Shown piece by piece: positions 1 through 10,946 of a stretch of 64,000 nt of DNA (positions within the stretch are counted from its first letter, which is position 1; every line of letters starts with the position of its first letter). The stretch is from Gracilariopsis chorda (Eukaryota; Rhodophyta; Florideophyceae; Gracilariales; Gracilariaceae): NCBI GenBank assembly GCA_003194525.1, contig NBIV01000190.1, forward strand, positions 1 to 64,000. Reading direction: 5' to 3'. A program made the position numbers and the translations under genes. A model generated the notes under the pieces. It did no database searches and was not told where the DNA came from. It was given only the letters and a program-made list of their open reading frames with translations.

Positions 1-106
1 TCTAGCACAGAGTCTTCCATATTATGAATGCAAAACGAACGCAAAAGACGTCGCTAGTTTACCGTGGAGTTTTGTCATTCGCTAGATGTGAATAACGGGT
101 CTGGAG
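1..106. repeat. CTAG/GAATG motif cluster, possible transposon end (left)
   Basis: The first 106 bases hold three CTAG tetramers in contexts such as TCTAGCAC, CGCTAGTTT and CGCTAGATG, interspersed with ATGAATG and CATTC. The same vocabulary recurs in the much denser array at 17545-17836. Subterminal arrays of short motifs are known as transposase-binding regions in CACTA-type DNA transposons. I infer that this is the left end, or part of it, of a large element whose transposase lies at 12383-15558. The window starts here, so the true end is not visible. Confidence 0.4.
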
Positions 107-120
107 CTTAAGAACCGCTC

Positions 121-1000
121 TTACCAACCCATATCCACGACACCCATCAAAACCACTCTCCACCGAGAGGCGGCTGCGTCTCCGTCTCCGGGAACGTCAG
201 TTTGAAGAAGTCGTCCGGTACGCTCTCCTCCTTCTCCTTCTTCACTCTCTTCCCCAACGTCCACAACGCCTCTCCTCATCAACCTCACCATCCACCTCCC
301 ACCTCCTCTTGCGCTGATCACCCAAGATTCTCTCTGCCTCCCTCGCCGCCTCTCCTACACTCCTAAGCCCACGAGTCCCCTTCCTAGCGCCCTTCTTCGC
401 CTCCTTCCCTCCACCCACTCCACGCTTACCGCATCCCTTCAAGTCCTCTCTCACTATCGGCCTTCTCCCCAACCCTCCCCTTGCACACCTCCCCCTCGCT
501 CTCCGCAGTCTCGGCCACAAACCGTACCCCCTCCTTCTCGACTTCCCCATCAAAGCCCCCGTCTCCAGGTCCAAAGCTTATCCCATCGCCACTCACATAC
601 CTAAAACCACCCGTCATCTTACCATTCGGCGTCACAGTCACGGGTGAGCCCCGCCGTCCACCACGACTCTCCCCAACTCCACCTCCCTCCTTCACCAACT
701 TCTCCACCTCCCGTAGCCGCGCCTGAAACCTTTCCTGCTCCTCCCTCAACCCTCCCACCTCTCGAACCACAAACGCTGCAATCTTCTTCCCCATCCCACG
801 CACACCCCTCTCCACCTCCTTCCCACCTCCCTCACCATCGCCCTAGAACACAACGCAAGCACTCCCTCCAACCCTTCCTCCTCCGCTTCCTCCTGTTCCC
901 GCTTCTTCCGCATCCCCACAGCCACGGCTTCCTCAATCTCCGCAAGGAACTGTCCCCAGCTGCGCGATCCGCGGCCACTCGTCATCTCAAACACAAACAC
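121..1000 (-). pseudogene. charged coiled-coil protein, unrecognised, broken frame
   Basis: The minus strand is open in overlapping frames over about 0.9 kb, and the + strand is strongly pyrimidine-rich. The most protein-like stretch runs from about 1000 to 430. It has a Lys/Glu-rich segment with heptad-like spacing (an EIEEAVAVGMRKKREQEE-type run), then a long helix resembling REVGGLREEQERFQARLREV, then a Gly-rich linker. The frame changes at least twice, so I call it a relic. Its layout of a charged helix, a VREVG or VREIG motif and a coiled coil resembles the gene at 3334-3996, so the two may be paralogues. The composition alone favours long open frames, so some of this could be chance. 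No function is proposed. Confidence 0.3.
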
Positions 1001-1623
1001 AGCTCAAAGAAAGCGGCAAGGATCAAAAGAAGCGGTAGAGATCGAAATAAGTGGAAAGCCCCCGGTGAGAACCTCACGCGCCAGCCGCTCCCGCGCATTC
1101 ACTTCCCCGCCATTTTACCCCCTTCCAAAAACCCCCATACACTGTATTTCAAAATATCTAGCACTTTCCGCTTTTACTTTCATTTCTACCCCACCCAATA
1201 ACCTCTCTCATATCGTCACCCCCTCTCTACACCCCAGATGTACCCCTTCAATGCCCAATAAACTCATATTCTTTACCTCTACCGCCATCCCACAGCCCCC
1301 ATTTACATAAACCTCATTATTTCTTCTTCATAACCCTTTCCCCCTTTTCCGCGCACATTCTGGACCTCTTATACCACTTCTACCAGAAAGTGTTTCTCAT
1401 CTCTTCGTCTCACTTCTCAATATTGTGCATTGAATATGAACAGAAACGCGTTCAAAACGCATAGAACAACCGTTTGGTCCTGCCTTTAATCTTCCTTCAT
1501 CTAGTCGCCATCATCTAGTTCAATAAAGCTATTCTGTTGCATATAAAATCAGACACACCTGCCCGTTCTCTCTCTCTCCCGTTCTTCATCAACAGTTCCG
1601 CCCTTGACCTAGCACCTCTAAAC
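1001..1623. other. no gene seen; pyrimidine-rich spacer
   Basis: The + strand is C/T-rich up to about 1400 and becomes mixed towards the ATG at 1624. The open frames here are short and low in complexity. I see no convincing coding or RNA feature. Confidence 0.5.
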
Positions 1624-2824
1624 ATGTTGTTCGAGAACTTTCGCTCCCAACAATACGTCTTCCTCCACAATGACGTTCGAGCAACTCTCACGTTCGACAT
1701 TCTCCCCAACAAAACCTACCTTCGTTTCAACAATTGCTTGAAGCTAGAGTACTGCAGGGACACAAACAAGTCATATCTTTCAGGCGCAGCATCCATTCTA
1801 AGTGATGAAGTGAAAGCCGAAATGACCAACATTGACCAACTCCTGCGCGACAACCCCTCTGACCCCTGGTTCTTGCAAAATCACCTTCTACTACAAGACC
1901 TCCCATATCTTCGACACATATCCAACTACATTCGTTCCTCTCAATCCCTTTCGAACAATCCATTCCATATGGCAAGTCTTCTTTTCTCTACTAATTTTCA
2001 CCTCCCTCCTCTCCTTCGCCATCGGAACTCTCTACGGTTTTTTGAAACCAGTGGTCACCAAATTCCGTCTATCCGGCCATTCCTCCTGTGAAGCGGAGAC
2101 TGGATATACCATACTGTACAGTAATCATCGAGACAGTACTCCATATCTTGTTGTTCGACTTTGCATTCTCCCTTCACAAGGAGTTGTTCGGCTCCCTCTC
2201 TTTCTGCCCAATGAACCCCACTCAACATTATGGCAGACTGAGCACCATCAGCGCAAGATTTGCAGGATTTGCCATAGCTGGACTCCTCGCCCTGAACGCG
2301 AACATATTCGCCGCCTACGAACTGCTACCAACGCCAGCTTCCCTAAGCTGTTCTATACGGAACGCCTCCATCGCGTTCTTTTCCGGTGGATTCTTCTTCG
2401 CCCTAACAGTCTACTTTGTCGACAGATTGGCCGTGTACGCCCTCGCAGGCCACCCGTTCAACAACAGAGTCCTTCTCCCATATTCGCCACACTATCTCTC
2501 CAACATCATACAAATCTTTACGTCAACGGCCTGGAAGTCTCTTCGAAGAGCATTGTTCCTGGACGACATCGTAATCTCCATTCGCACCTTTCTTCGTCGA
2601 GTTGTGCCCGTCTTCTTCGCGCACTTCACTTCGGAGTCCATCCAACCTTCTGCCTTTTCAACCCACAGAGGTTTCCCTCCACTAGTGACTAACACTTTAT
2701 TCATTCTTCTCCTCGTCTGCTCCAGCGCTATAGACTACGAAATCAAATATAGATTCAAGCAATATATTGCAGCTATCGGAACAAACCCCAGACCCCCAAC
2801 CTCTCGGGTCCGTCCGTACGAATA
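1624..2824 (+). pseudogene. multi-pass membrane protein gene, frame-broken
   Basis: An ATG at 1624 opens about 100 codons of a soluble, N-glycosylation-rich segment (NKT and NKS sequons). A strong transmembrane helix then appears in another frame at about 1965-2050 (IWQVFFSLLIFTSLLSFAIG type). Three to four more helices follow in a third frame from about 2088: around residues 10-30, 55-75, 90-115 and 200-220 of that frame. Together these read as one protein of about 400 residues with roughly five membrane spans and two frame changes. I see no GT-AG pair that would join the frames cleanly, so decay or assembly error is likelier than splicing. I do not recognise the family. It could be a host gene or transposon cargo. 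Confidence 0.4.
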
Positions 2825-2825
2825 A

Positions 2826-3333
2826 CTTCTAGAACAACAGACCAACAATACACAATACTTTCGTTGTCGTAGCCCCTTCATCTTCTATCTTCCGCATTCC
2901 CTTCCAGTCGGCGTCTTTGCACAGCTGTTACGATTTAGGATATGTGAGCTACATACTATGCTTCTCTTCTATGCCCCATTGTAGAGGTTTTTCTTATAAC
3001 TATACCACTTTTTAATGTACGCGAGTGAGTTCATTGTACGTTTTAGAAAGCGAGTGAGCTTGAAGTAAGATATCCAATGCCAAGGTTCTCCTTGTAGACG
3101 ACTCCATACACGGTAAGAATTATATTTGGTTCACTCTGATTCAGAAACAGAGTTATACGCATATTGTAGTATTAACATATCAAGCTGCGTACGTGGAAGG
3201 CTGTTTAGATGTCGCGGAAGTACGGTTTTAGTAGAAAATTGGAGACCGAAATATTTGAGGACGGGTTAGCGTCGATACTAAATATCTCGCGTACTATATC
3301 GCGGCTTTGTTCAGAGCTTAAGCTATTTTCCCG
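2826..3333. other. intergenic, nothing recognised
   Basis: About 500 bases without a convincing open frame. A loose repeat of GCGAGTGAG-like sequence occurs near 3019-3060. No terminator, RNA gene or element end could be identified. Confidence 0.5.
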
Positions 3334-3996
3334 ATGTCGAGTGGGTACATTAGAGATGAAGAACTGCTCACTCTTTTGAATCACACGGAAGTCCCCGAAA
3401 CGCCGCCCAGAGATGAAGCAGATGGTTATGAGGGGACAGAAGAGAAGAAGAAGACTGTTGGGCTAGGAGAGCTGGGAGTTGGAGTAATGGCTGCGAATGG
3501 AGGAGGAGATGCAGGTGGTGGACTGTAGCACAGATTCAGAAAGGATATGAAGGCCCGGGTTAAGGCTTTAAGTGCCTAGTTGAAGGAGAGTTTGTATACT
3601 TGTATGACAGATGTAGTGTTTGAGTATGGTGGCCTGTCTTGGAGCGTTTCTGATGGTGGGATTCCACTGGACGTGGTTACTATTGTTCGAAATCGGATGG
3701 AAATGGCAGGGGTCTTGATCGGGGATCATGTGGAAGAGATCGTGGAGTGCTTGGTGAGGGAAATAGGAGCAGTTTATCGAAAGAACAATGCTCTAGAAGA
3801 CAGAGTGACTGTCCTTGAAATGCAGCTTAGAGAGGCCGTTGATATTCAAGTGCACTTGAAAAACAGAGTGAACGGAGCACAACACGGGGCCGGTGGAGCA
3901 GGCGGTGCTCAAAGAAGCTGCCTAGGGACGAGGAAAAGAATGGAAGACAAAAGTGAAGATGTGGAGCGAGGTACTCTCTTGAAGAAGAAACGTTGA
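3334..3996 (+). pseudogene. small coiled-coil protein with basic C-terminus, two in-frame stops
   Basis: The ATG at 3334 starts one continuous frame of 220 codons to 3996, interrupted by two TAG codons and no frameshift. The N-terminus is acidic with a KKK cluster and a Gly-rich run. The middle (about 110-185) predicts long amphipathic helices, including a VREIGAVYRKNNALEDRV-type coiled coil. The C-terminus is basic (KRMEDKSEDVERG...KKKR) and could be a nuclear signal. It runs towards the 3' end of the minus-strand gene at 4117-8232. The family is not recognised. The stops suggest a decayed copy; read-through is possible but unsupported. Confidence 0.4.
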
Positions 3997-4116
3997 CAGG
4001 TTAAGACATATGTTTCTGATGAAGAAAGAAAAGGACGACTCCTAGCTCTTATGTGCATCATGATATAAATGAGACAATGCTTTATTTACGGCGGTACTAG
4101 AATGTATCTGTCATCG

Positions 4117-7100
4117 CTAATTATCTTCTTCCATATCCTCATCTCCCTTCTCACTCTCCTCTTGAGTATAAATGGCGTCGTCCGCATTATCATTTCCATC
4201 TTCATTAGGGTCATATTCGCCATCACTTTCATTTTGGGGGTCCTCGTCGTCTTCTAGCGGTTCTTGTGACACTCTGTCATCAGCGGTGCCCTCTTCGTTA
4301 TTCCCAACTCCTGGCAACAGAATGGTTCCTTTCGTTCCGCTTTTGTCCTTCCGTATTAAGTCCTCGTCCTCCACAAACCTGGGTCTAAAACTAGATTGAA
4401 GTTGAACCGCATCCGGTAGCTCGTAGTCCTATGGTACCATGTATAAATGGTAACGGAACAGAAAATTCTGTGCCATGGTCGCATCTCTACTACCTGCCCC
4501 CGCTTGGGACACATCTCCTCTTCCAATGAATATAGATAACGGTGGAATTAAGAACTTCCTGGTCGCATATCCTCCAGAAACCGCTTCCAACTCCGCATTT
4601 ATTGTCGCAAAATGCTTGTGAGACCTCTCGCACACCCACAATGGAAACGAATACTTGCCAGAGGCTATCATAAAGTACCCCGGATTCTTTTCGTTCAGTT
4701 TCTCCGGGATCGTCAGCGTCTGAAAATCCGTATGTAGCTTATGTCTGGGACAGCCGCGTCCAGTACACAACACTCTACCCCCAGTCTTTGGCGCAAACAT
4801 CTTATGCACCGCCACTCGGTTATCTTCCAATCCTAGGCATACACAGATCTGACCCATACGTGCATCCAACAACGCCCGCCTCTTCACCACCCAGTGATTC
4901 TCCGTCGTTCTTTCCATTTCATCCGCGATTCCTCTCCGTGTAGTCATATACCTCGTAGACCCAGACAGTCTGTCTGCTTCATCAGCTGCCTCCCCAGCAT
5001 TGAAAATGGGGTTCTAGAACTCTTGATTCTCTGCTTCTCGAAGATCTTGTTGGCGATTGAAATACTCCTCGAAGAATCCAAGCAGCTTCTCACTCACATC
5101 ACCATCCATCAAGTCTCTCATGGCATGGAGCCTGCTCCTCATTCCTTCATCCGTTCCGAAACCTTCCAGCACACAAAATCCTCGCTCTTTCAACTCGCTT
5201 GTCTTCTTCGCAAAGTACACCATGGCGTAGTAGTCCTCCTCCACCGCCCGCTCCCAGAGACTGTTCGCTTCCGCATCGCTGAGAACCGGCGCTGCTTCTT
5301 CAGACGCTTTCCTTTCCCTATTCCATTCGCTCAAAAGCTCCTGGAACGCACCATGCCAGAAAACTGCGTGATGAACACCCCTCATGTCGTTCGGCCCAAG
5401 CAAATGGCAACGGTGCTCCTTGGGAAGATGTATCCTGTCCATCCACGCGTACATGCCCTTAACACCATCTGCAGTTGCGGTGGGCCACCTGCTGGGCAAC
5501 AGGCTCACATACTTGAGCCAGCTCAAGTCCCCCACATTGGTATCCTACTCGGCCTTGACCAATCCTTCTGGAAGAATCTGAGGCACTTCATCATCAAACT
5601 TCTTCTTGTTTGGATCGTTCCTGTCTTCATCTTCTCCTCCCTCGTCGTCACTGAAAAGCAGTAGCTTATTCTTTCTTAAGAAGTGGCGTAGTTCACGTCC
5701 TCGCTTCTGCTTCAGAATGTTGATGACAAAGTCAAGAACATCATCGGTTCTCTGCCTTTTCGCATCGGCGTCCACCGATTCAAACAACAGCTCCTCAGCG
5801 TCCTCTTCGTCTTCCGAGTCTTCATCTGCCGGTTTCTTTGTTTTCCAGACCTTTCTCTTCCTCTTTCCCAGCGTAGATCCCGCAGAAACCATCCCCGTTG
5901 CACCTCCGTCTTTCAAGTGGCCCAGAGCCTTCTTCTTACTCGCCCTCGCGGGCAAGCTCGAATTACTACCCTGAACTGCGCTTTGCCCCTGAGTCTTCGG
6001 AACAAGTACAGGTGAGGGAGGGACAGGACTTGGATTTGGCTTTTGAAAGTCCATACGGAACGTCTTTCCCAGTCTCTTCTTCAGATTCGTCAGCCTCTTC
6101 GATATGTTTCCTTCCAACATGGCAGGAGTGGCCGCCCTCTCCAGGCGTGCGGTGTTTCTGGCAACATAATCTCGAACAGGAACAACCAGGGACCCTATCA
6201 CAACCTCAGTTTTGAACACGGTGTGAAGCCCTATGTTCTTCGTCTTCGCCACTTCTTCAAATAGGTTGTAAGCTTGATCACAACATCTGAAGAAATGCAA
6301 CCTCATGTCCTGAAACCTGCCCATAGCAGTCCCTTTTGATGCTTTTCGCACGTCATAGTGTTCCTGTAAGGCTTCCAACGCAAATTTCATCCTGTCCCCC
6401 TTCAGATTGAAGAACCTGTCACTGGAAAAGTGCGTAATCCCCAGCTCCGGGTGCTTGATGCACATTTCCTTCATTCTCGACATGAAGTCTTCGTCGGTGA
6501 ACATTCTCAAACCCATGTCTGCAAACCGCAACATGTTTTTGGGGTTTGAAGTCCCTACCTTGCGCTTCAACAGTGCACCACGTAGCATTGTGCGCGTGAC
6601 TTTCTTGAAGTCCACCTTCGTCTCCTTCTCAATCGTTTTCATAAACGAATGAATGGAGTAGAGCTTGTCTCGAAATGACATCACTCTAGCCGCAGCAACA
6701 GTATCATTCAGCACGTTTCCAATCGAAATCACTTGAGACATGGTCATTGGCAGCCCATCACGTCTTCTCCAAAACCATACACTGAGCCGGTTGCAGACAT
6801 CCTGAAGTTTTTCATTCGTTTTCCTCTGGTCGAGGTAAACATTCAAGCGGTGTAACCCGTCAACCAAAGTACAGTCCACCACAATTCGGTTCCCTTCAAA
6901 CCAGTCATCTCCCGGCTTCTTCGTACCGATAATAGTGACACTCAGATTCCCAACGAACCCCAAGATTCCGTAGAGCTCTATTTGCTGCTCTACTTCTTTC
7001 TTGTGGGTGAGGTCCAGTTCTCGCACACCGTCATCCGGAGGCTTAATGAGGTCAATGTCGACAACATACGTATCTTATGTGTAGTCGTTCATATCAAACG

Positions 7101-8232
7101 AAGAATCCAGCATACTGTCGTCGACATCATCAGGAGGTAGCTCATCTCCCTTATCGAACAAGTCAACTTCGGCCTCTGAAGCCAATGCTTTCGAACCCAC
7201 GAACTGCACCTCATCATCATCACTTCCTTCTTCCTCCCCACCAGGTTGCTCTGGGAATACAACTTCCATCGGTGCACTGCTTCCTGCCTCCATAATTGCT
7301 TCTGCAACTTTGGTCTGATACGCCAATTGACTCTGACCACCACTGCCTGCATCAATTGCGTTGCCAGCAGTTCCCTCAGCCATTGTTAAGGCTTTCGGGG
7401 GGGCAGAAACGGCAGTCTTCGGTGCCTGTAACTGCGACGCACCTCCCCCACTGCTGGCTCCAGGGTTTAGTGGAGGCTTCGCCGGAGTGACAATGGGATT
7501 CGCGCTGTTTCCTTTCTTTGGATCGCTCAGTCTGACCACCTCCGCCTTTCCGGTGGAGGTGGTCGTCTTCACATTGGAGTGCAACGCACCCTTGTGTATT
7601 TCATCACCGTCGTCGTCACTCAAGCTCACCAATTGCGTCAACTTCTTCGCCTTCGCCTTTCTTGCGGTGTTCTGCTTCACCTTCTTGGTGGACGGATTCT
7701 TCGTCGCAGTGGGAGTCTGGGCCGAAGAAGGTTTCGCAGCGGGAGTGGAGGGAGTGGAGGCTCCGCCACCAGAAGGTTGCATCATGTTCAGGTCCCAGCA
7801 GTAGAAAGCGTTGCTCTCCATATCTCCCAGAGTGTTCGGCACGCTGTCACTCGTCTTGAACTGATACGGGTACTGCATATCTTTGCCATCCTCAATGAGC
7901 ACCTTCCATATGACGACAAGGTCCTCTGTCGGCTTCCCCTTCAGTTCGTGCCCATGCAACGTCCTCACCAAGTGCCCACCAGCACCGGAATCACCTCTGA
8001 CAAAGGCAGTCCCCACGCTCTTCTTCTCCCCATTAGGTAGACTGACGACCAGGGTCACCTTCTCGCTTGGGTTCGGCCCCAGAATGGGTCACTGGGCTGC
8101 TTTGTGCCGCTGCACGTTGTTGGCATTGCGTTATCGGACGGTGTTGCCCTCGCTTTCCGCACAGAGGCACAGGGTCTGATAGACCTCCTAGTGTGCCGCC
8201 TGTTGTCCACCTTTGCAGTCTTGCGCACCATG
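4117..8232 (-). pseudogene. large multi-domain protein: ParB-like motif plus 2-oxoglutarate dioxygenase-like domain
   Basis: An ATG at 8232 gives a basic N-terminus (MVRKTAKVDNRRHTRR). After one frame change near 8090, a single frame runs about 1,314 codons to 4117, interrupted by four in-frame stops (three TAG, one TAA). In order it holds: a compact domain, a Pro/Ser/Thr-rich linker with Lys patches (about residues 150-330), a domain with the DG.HR motif (VDGLHR, near 6850) typical of ParB/sulfiredoxin folds, a Lys-rich NLS-like and acidic stretch, a dioxygenase-like start (ERGFCVLEGF, near 5175), an iron-binding HxD (HTD, near 4730), a GRGDVSQAGAG motif near 4500, and a very acidic tail. 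In the 2OG-Fe(II) family that last motif normally carries the distal His (GD..HAGAG); here it is Gln, so activity is doubtful in this copy. It is divergent from the genes starting at 9129. Domain calls are by motif only. Confidence 0.5.
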
Positions 8233-8240
8233 ATGGGAAA

Positions 8241-8270
8241 CCTTTCGATAAGCGACCTTTCGATAAGCGA
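8241..8270. repeat. 15-bp tandem duplication
   Basis: CCTTTCGATAAGCGA occurs twice head to tail, immediately upstream of the likely start codon at 8232 of the minus-strand gene. It could be a regulatory site duplication or a slippage event. The sequence alone does not decide. Confidence 0.6.
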
Positions 8271-8527
8271 CACGGAATCGCGTAATCTGGTGCAGACGGT
8301 CGCGAAAATCAGCGCGAGCTGACAGCTGAATTCAACCCTGACGGAAGGCAGAGGTTCTCTTTGCGTCCGTTCAGTCGGACCAGGTGCTAAGGTGGCACGA
8401 AGAAGTGGACTCGGTGAGTTCGCTCACAGTTCTTTGCGGAGGAAGCATTCCGGTCGCCCTTTCCACCTCTTCTGTAACCCCCCTCCTGCCACACGTCAAC
8501 GCTTCATTGCTGGCACCGACCCCCAGG

Positions 8528-8758
8528 CCGGCGCAGCTGCGCCGGGTGGTGGGTCTTGACATTGTCGGTCGACAATGTCAAGAACGACCCCCCGTAATTT
8601 AATCAAAAATCAACATTCTGGTGTCCGTGCTTGACATTGTCGGTCGACAATGTCAAGAACGACACCCCGTTATTTAATCAAAAATCAACATTCTGGTGTC
8701 CGTGCTTGACATTGTCGACCGACAATGTCAAGACCATCCACCCGGCGCAGCTGCGCCG
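8528..8758. promoter_or_regulatory. nested palindrome array between divergent genes
   Basis: An 18-bp perfect palindrome CCGGCGCAGCTGCGCCGG at 8528-8545 and its 16-bp core at 8743-8758 bracket three copies of a second palindrome at 8555-8582, 8630-8657 and 8705-8732. Each of the three has 13-bp arms (CTTGACATTGTCG and its complement) around a 2-bp centre, GT in the first two and AC in the third. The copies are exactly 75 bp apart, and the spacer is nearly identical, so this is also a 75-bp direct repeat. It lies in the 0.9-kb gap between two divergent gene sets. Such symmetry suggests binding of a dimeric protein, a recombinase site or a replication origin. A ParB-like motif in the adjacent gene makes a parS-like role a possible but speculative reading. 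Confidence 0.8.
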
Positions 8759-9128
8759 TTAGACCGACAACCTGAACTGTGAGAACTGCGACGAATTCTC
8801 GAAGTTTCACCATCTCCGTCTGTTCTGCAGTGCCCAACTCCCTCATTCCAAACAAAACCCTCCGAAGTTTCCCTCCCTGCTCCATTACACACTTCGAAAT
8901 CAAATCTATTTGAAGTTCGAGGGACGTGAATCATCAGAACGGGCGTCTTTGTTCCTCGGTTGCCACGAAGCATCTCCTTCGCAACCATTCAAACTCGAAC
9001 GCAATCTTTCGTGCATCTGTGCATCTCCCGCCGAAATTCCACCCATTTCGTTCCCCTCCACTAAACAGGGGAGTACCTCAGGTGCACCCGTGATAGGGCA
9101 TAGGGCTCCTGCGCACCCGCCCTCAGAC

Positions 9129-10100
9129 ATGAGCATTTCGGAAAGCTTCACAACCATCTGGAATGTGTTTATGTCCGTCTGTGATGCGTACGCGGAATCG
9201 AGAGGCTCCAGGGTCCCTAAACGCGATGTCACATTCGAGAAGATTGTAGAGTTTATGCTACAGAATCGTCGAGCAAATTCAGAAGTGGTCGGATTGTTGG
9301 AAAGATTCCTTGGTTCCTCCCACGCCTCCTACAGCGACGAAGAGGTCACTGCTTATCTTTGCACCTCTGTACAGGGTACGACGCAGTACTTCCGACAGGT
9401 TTATCGATATGTGGCATTGTTCGATAAACAAGACGGGTCGAAAGACAGGCGTGTACGGGACTTTTACGAGTGGACCATTGACGGGAGGCGCGGAGGTGGA
9501 ACATGGATGGTACAAAGGGTGTTCAACAATGACACCTTCAAGAGGTACTTCGCGGAGCCGCTACGGAGGAGGGAAGGGGAAGGTTTAGGACCGTTCCTGC
9601 TACTTGCTTCCAACAGCTGCTGTACCTGTCGGTGGTAAAGCACATCGAGATTGAACGCACGGCTCGGGAACGGAAGCAACGACTCGGACACGGAAAGAAG
9701 GTGAAGGCAGTGAAGTACGTGGAAAGTTTCACCATGTCTAATCGCATGCACGGTCAGCGTATGGCGTACGGCGTACAGCACGTATGCAGGGCTTGGGACG
9801 CGTTCGCTGTCGTTCTGGATTTCAGAGACTGTGAGCAGATGATGCTTCCTTATCTCCTTATCAACAGAGACACTTTTAAGCTCTCTGATATTCACTCCCG
9901 AACGATTGGTTACAGCCCCAAAACCGCCGCGTACAAGCTGGGACAAGAAATGAAGCCGACGGTATCCGAGGACAATGTTGTTCCCTGGGCTATTGCTTTT
10001 TCGGATGACATAGACCGCAATATGCGTATTCTGGCCAGATAATTCGTCTCGGATCTTCGGCGTATTGTACTGGACAAGAAGATGTATGAGCTGAGTGAAA
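9129..10100 (+). pseudogene. unrecognised protein, N-terminal gene of the rightward set, broken
   Basis: The ATG at 9129 opens a helical, soluble protein (start MSISESFTTIWNVFMSV). It continues about 165 codons, then shifts frame near 9600-9640 and continues as a basic helical segment (IEIERTARERKQRLGHGKK) and a mixed domain to about 10100, with in-frame stops after 10040. I find no motif of a known family: no zinc-finger spacing, Walker box or DDE pattern. The start lies about 370 bp to the right of the palindrome array, divergent from the gene at 4117-8232, so the two could share control elements. It may be one exon or domain of the same product as 10947-12329. Confidence 0.4.
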
Positions 10101-10200
10101 CCGAGCAATGACCAGTGCTATCTACGTTTACGCGAAGCGGCACGAACCCACCGGTTCGATTTGACTCCTTGTCCGAAGATATTGTCGTTCACACGGTTTT

Positions 10201-10945
10201 TTGGTAAAAAGTGAGGAAGAGGAAGAAGGAGAAACCGAAAGAGAACCGAAGAGGCGAAGGTCTAGTGGCAGTTACGGCGGTGTTGTCGAGGAGAGACGTA
10301 AAGGGAAGGCAGCCGGACAGTGTTTAGAGAGGAATGAGGAGCAGGGCAGCACTCTTGCCTCGAAGGAACACGTGAGTGAGACACCGCAAGACGAAGTACA
10401 CCAAGGTACGGGGGGAATTGGGAAATGCAAGAAGGGTCCCGTTCGTTTTCAAGCTGCAGTACGACGTGGGAGCGGGGAGGGACGTGGAAGGAAGGAGAAT
10501 ACGAAGCAATCAGCCGTTGTTTGCGGAAATGGAGGCCGAACTCGCAGAGTCCCGGCACGCAGAACAACGCAAGGGTCCTCTTCCCGGCTCAATCGGGATA
10601 GTGCTATGAAGAGTGTCGAATATGGATACTCTGACGAAGCTATACGAAGGGACTCGATACAGTGCACGAGGGTAGGTGGTGGTGGGAAGGGAGATCGGAT
10701 CTGGGAGAAGGAAAGGTATGAGGAGGAGGAGGATGAAGATGGAATTGAGCCGTTGAAGGAAATCGGACATAAGAGAACGGAGCATGGAGAGGCAAAGTTT
10801 ATGGGACGGAATCAGCTGTTGACAAAGCTCGGAGAGCTGAAGGGGTAACTAAGAAGAGCAAGAGATGACAACACTAGCCTCCAACTAAGCTTGAACCTGG
10901 CAAACAGGGAGATGAAGAGGCTGAAGATGAACTTACGAAGAAAGA
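10201..10945 (+). pseudogene. highly charged linker and coiled-coil segment
   Basis: Between the two better-defined rightward ORFs the sequence is coding-like in several frames. The patterns include Lys/Arg/Glu clusters (EEEEEGETEREPKRRR), a MEAEL.ESRHAEQRK helix in another frame near 10530-10570, and a coiled coil (NREMKRLKMNLRRK) near 10905-10945. Multiple stops and frame changes prevent a single model. It most likely links the products of 9129-10100 and 10947-12329, as nuclear-signal and oligomerisation regions. Low complexity makes the exact frame uncertain. Confidence 0.3.
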
Positions 10946-10946
10946 G

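Noticed and set aside
7361-7804. Long + strand frames over 7077-8180
   Set aside because: They are antisense shadows of the low-complexity linker of the minus-strand gene; they have no motifs and repeat-like composition.
3334-8232. Alternative genetic code reading TAG as an amino acid
   Set aside because: Many in-frame stops are TAG, but the intact catalase gene ends in TAG. The Helitron stops also include TGA and TAA, which stand opposite different sense codons in other copies.
8528-8758. CRISPR array
   Set aside because: Only three palindromic repeats, and the spacers are nearly identical to each other, which makes it a 75-bp direct repeat. The DNA is also eukaryotic.
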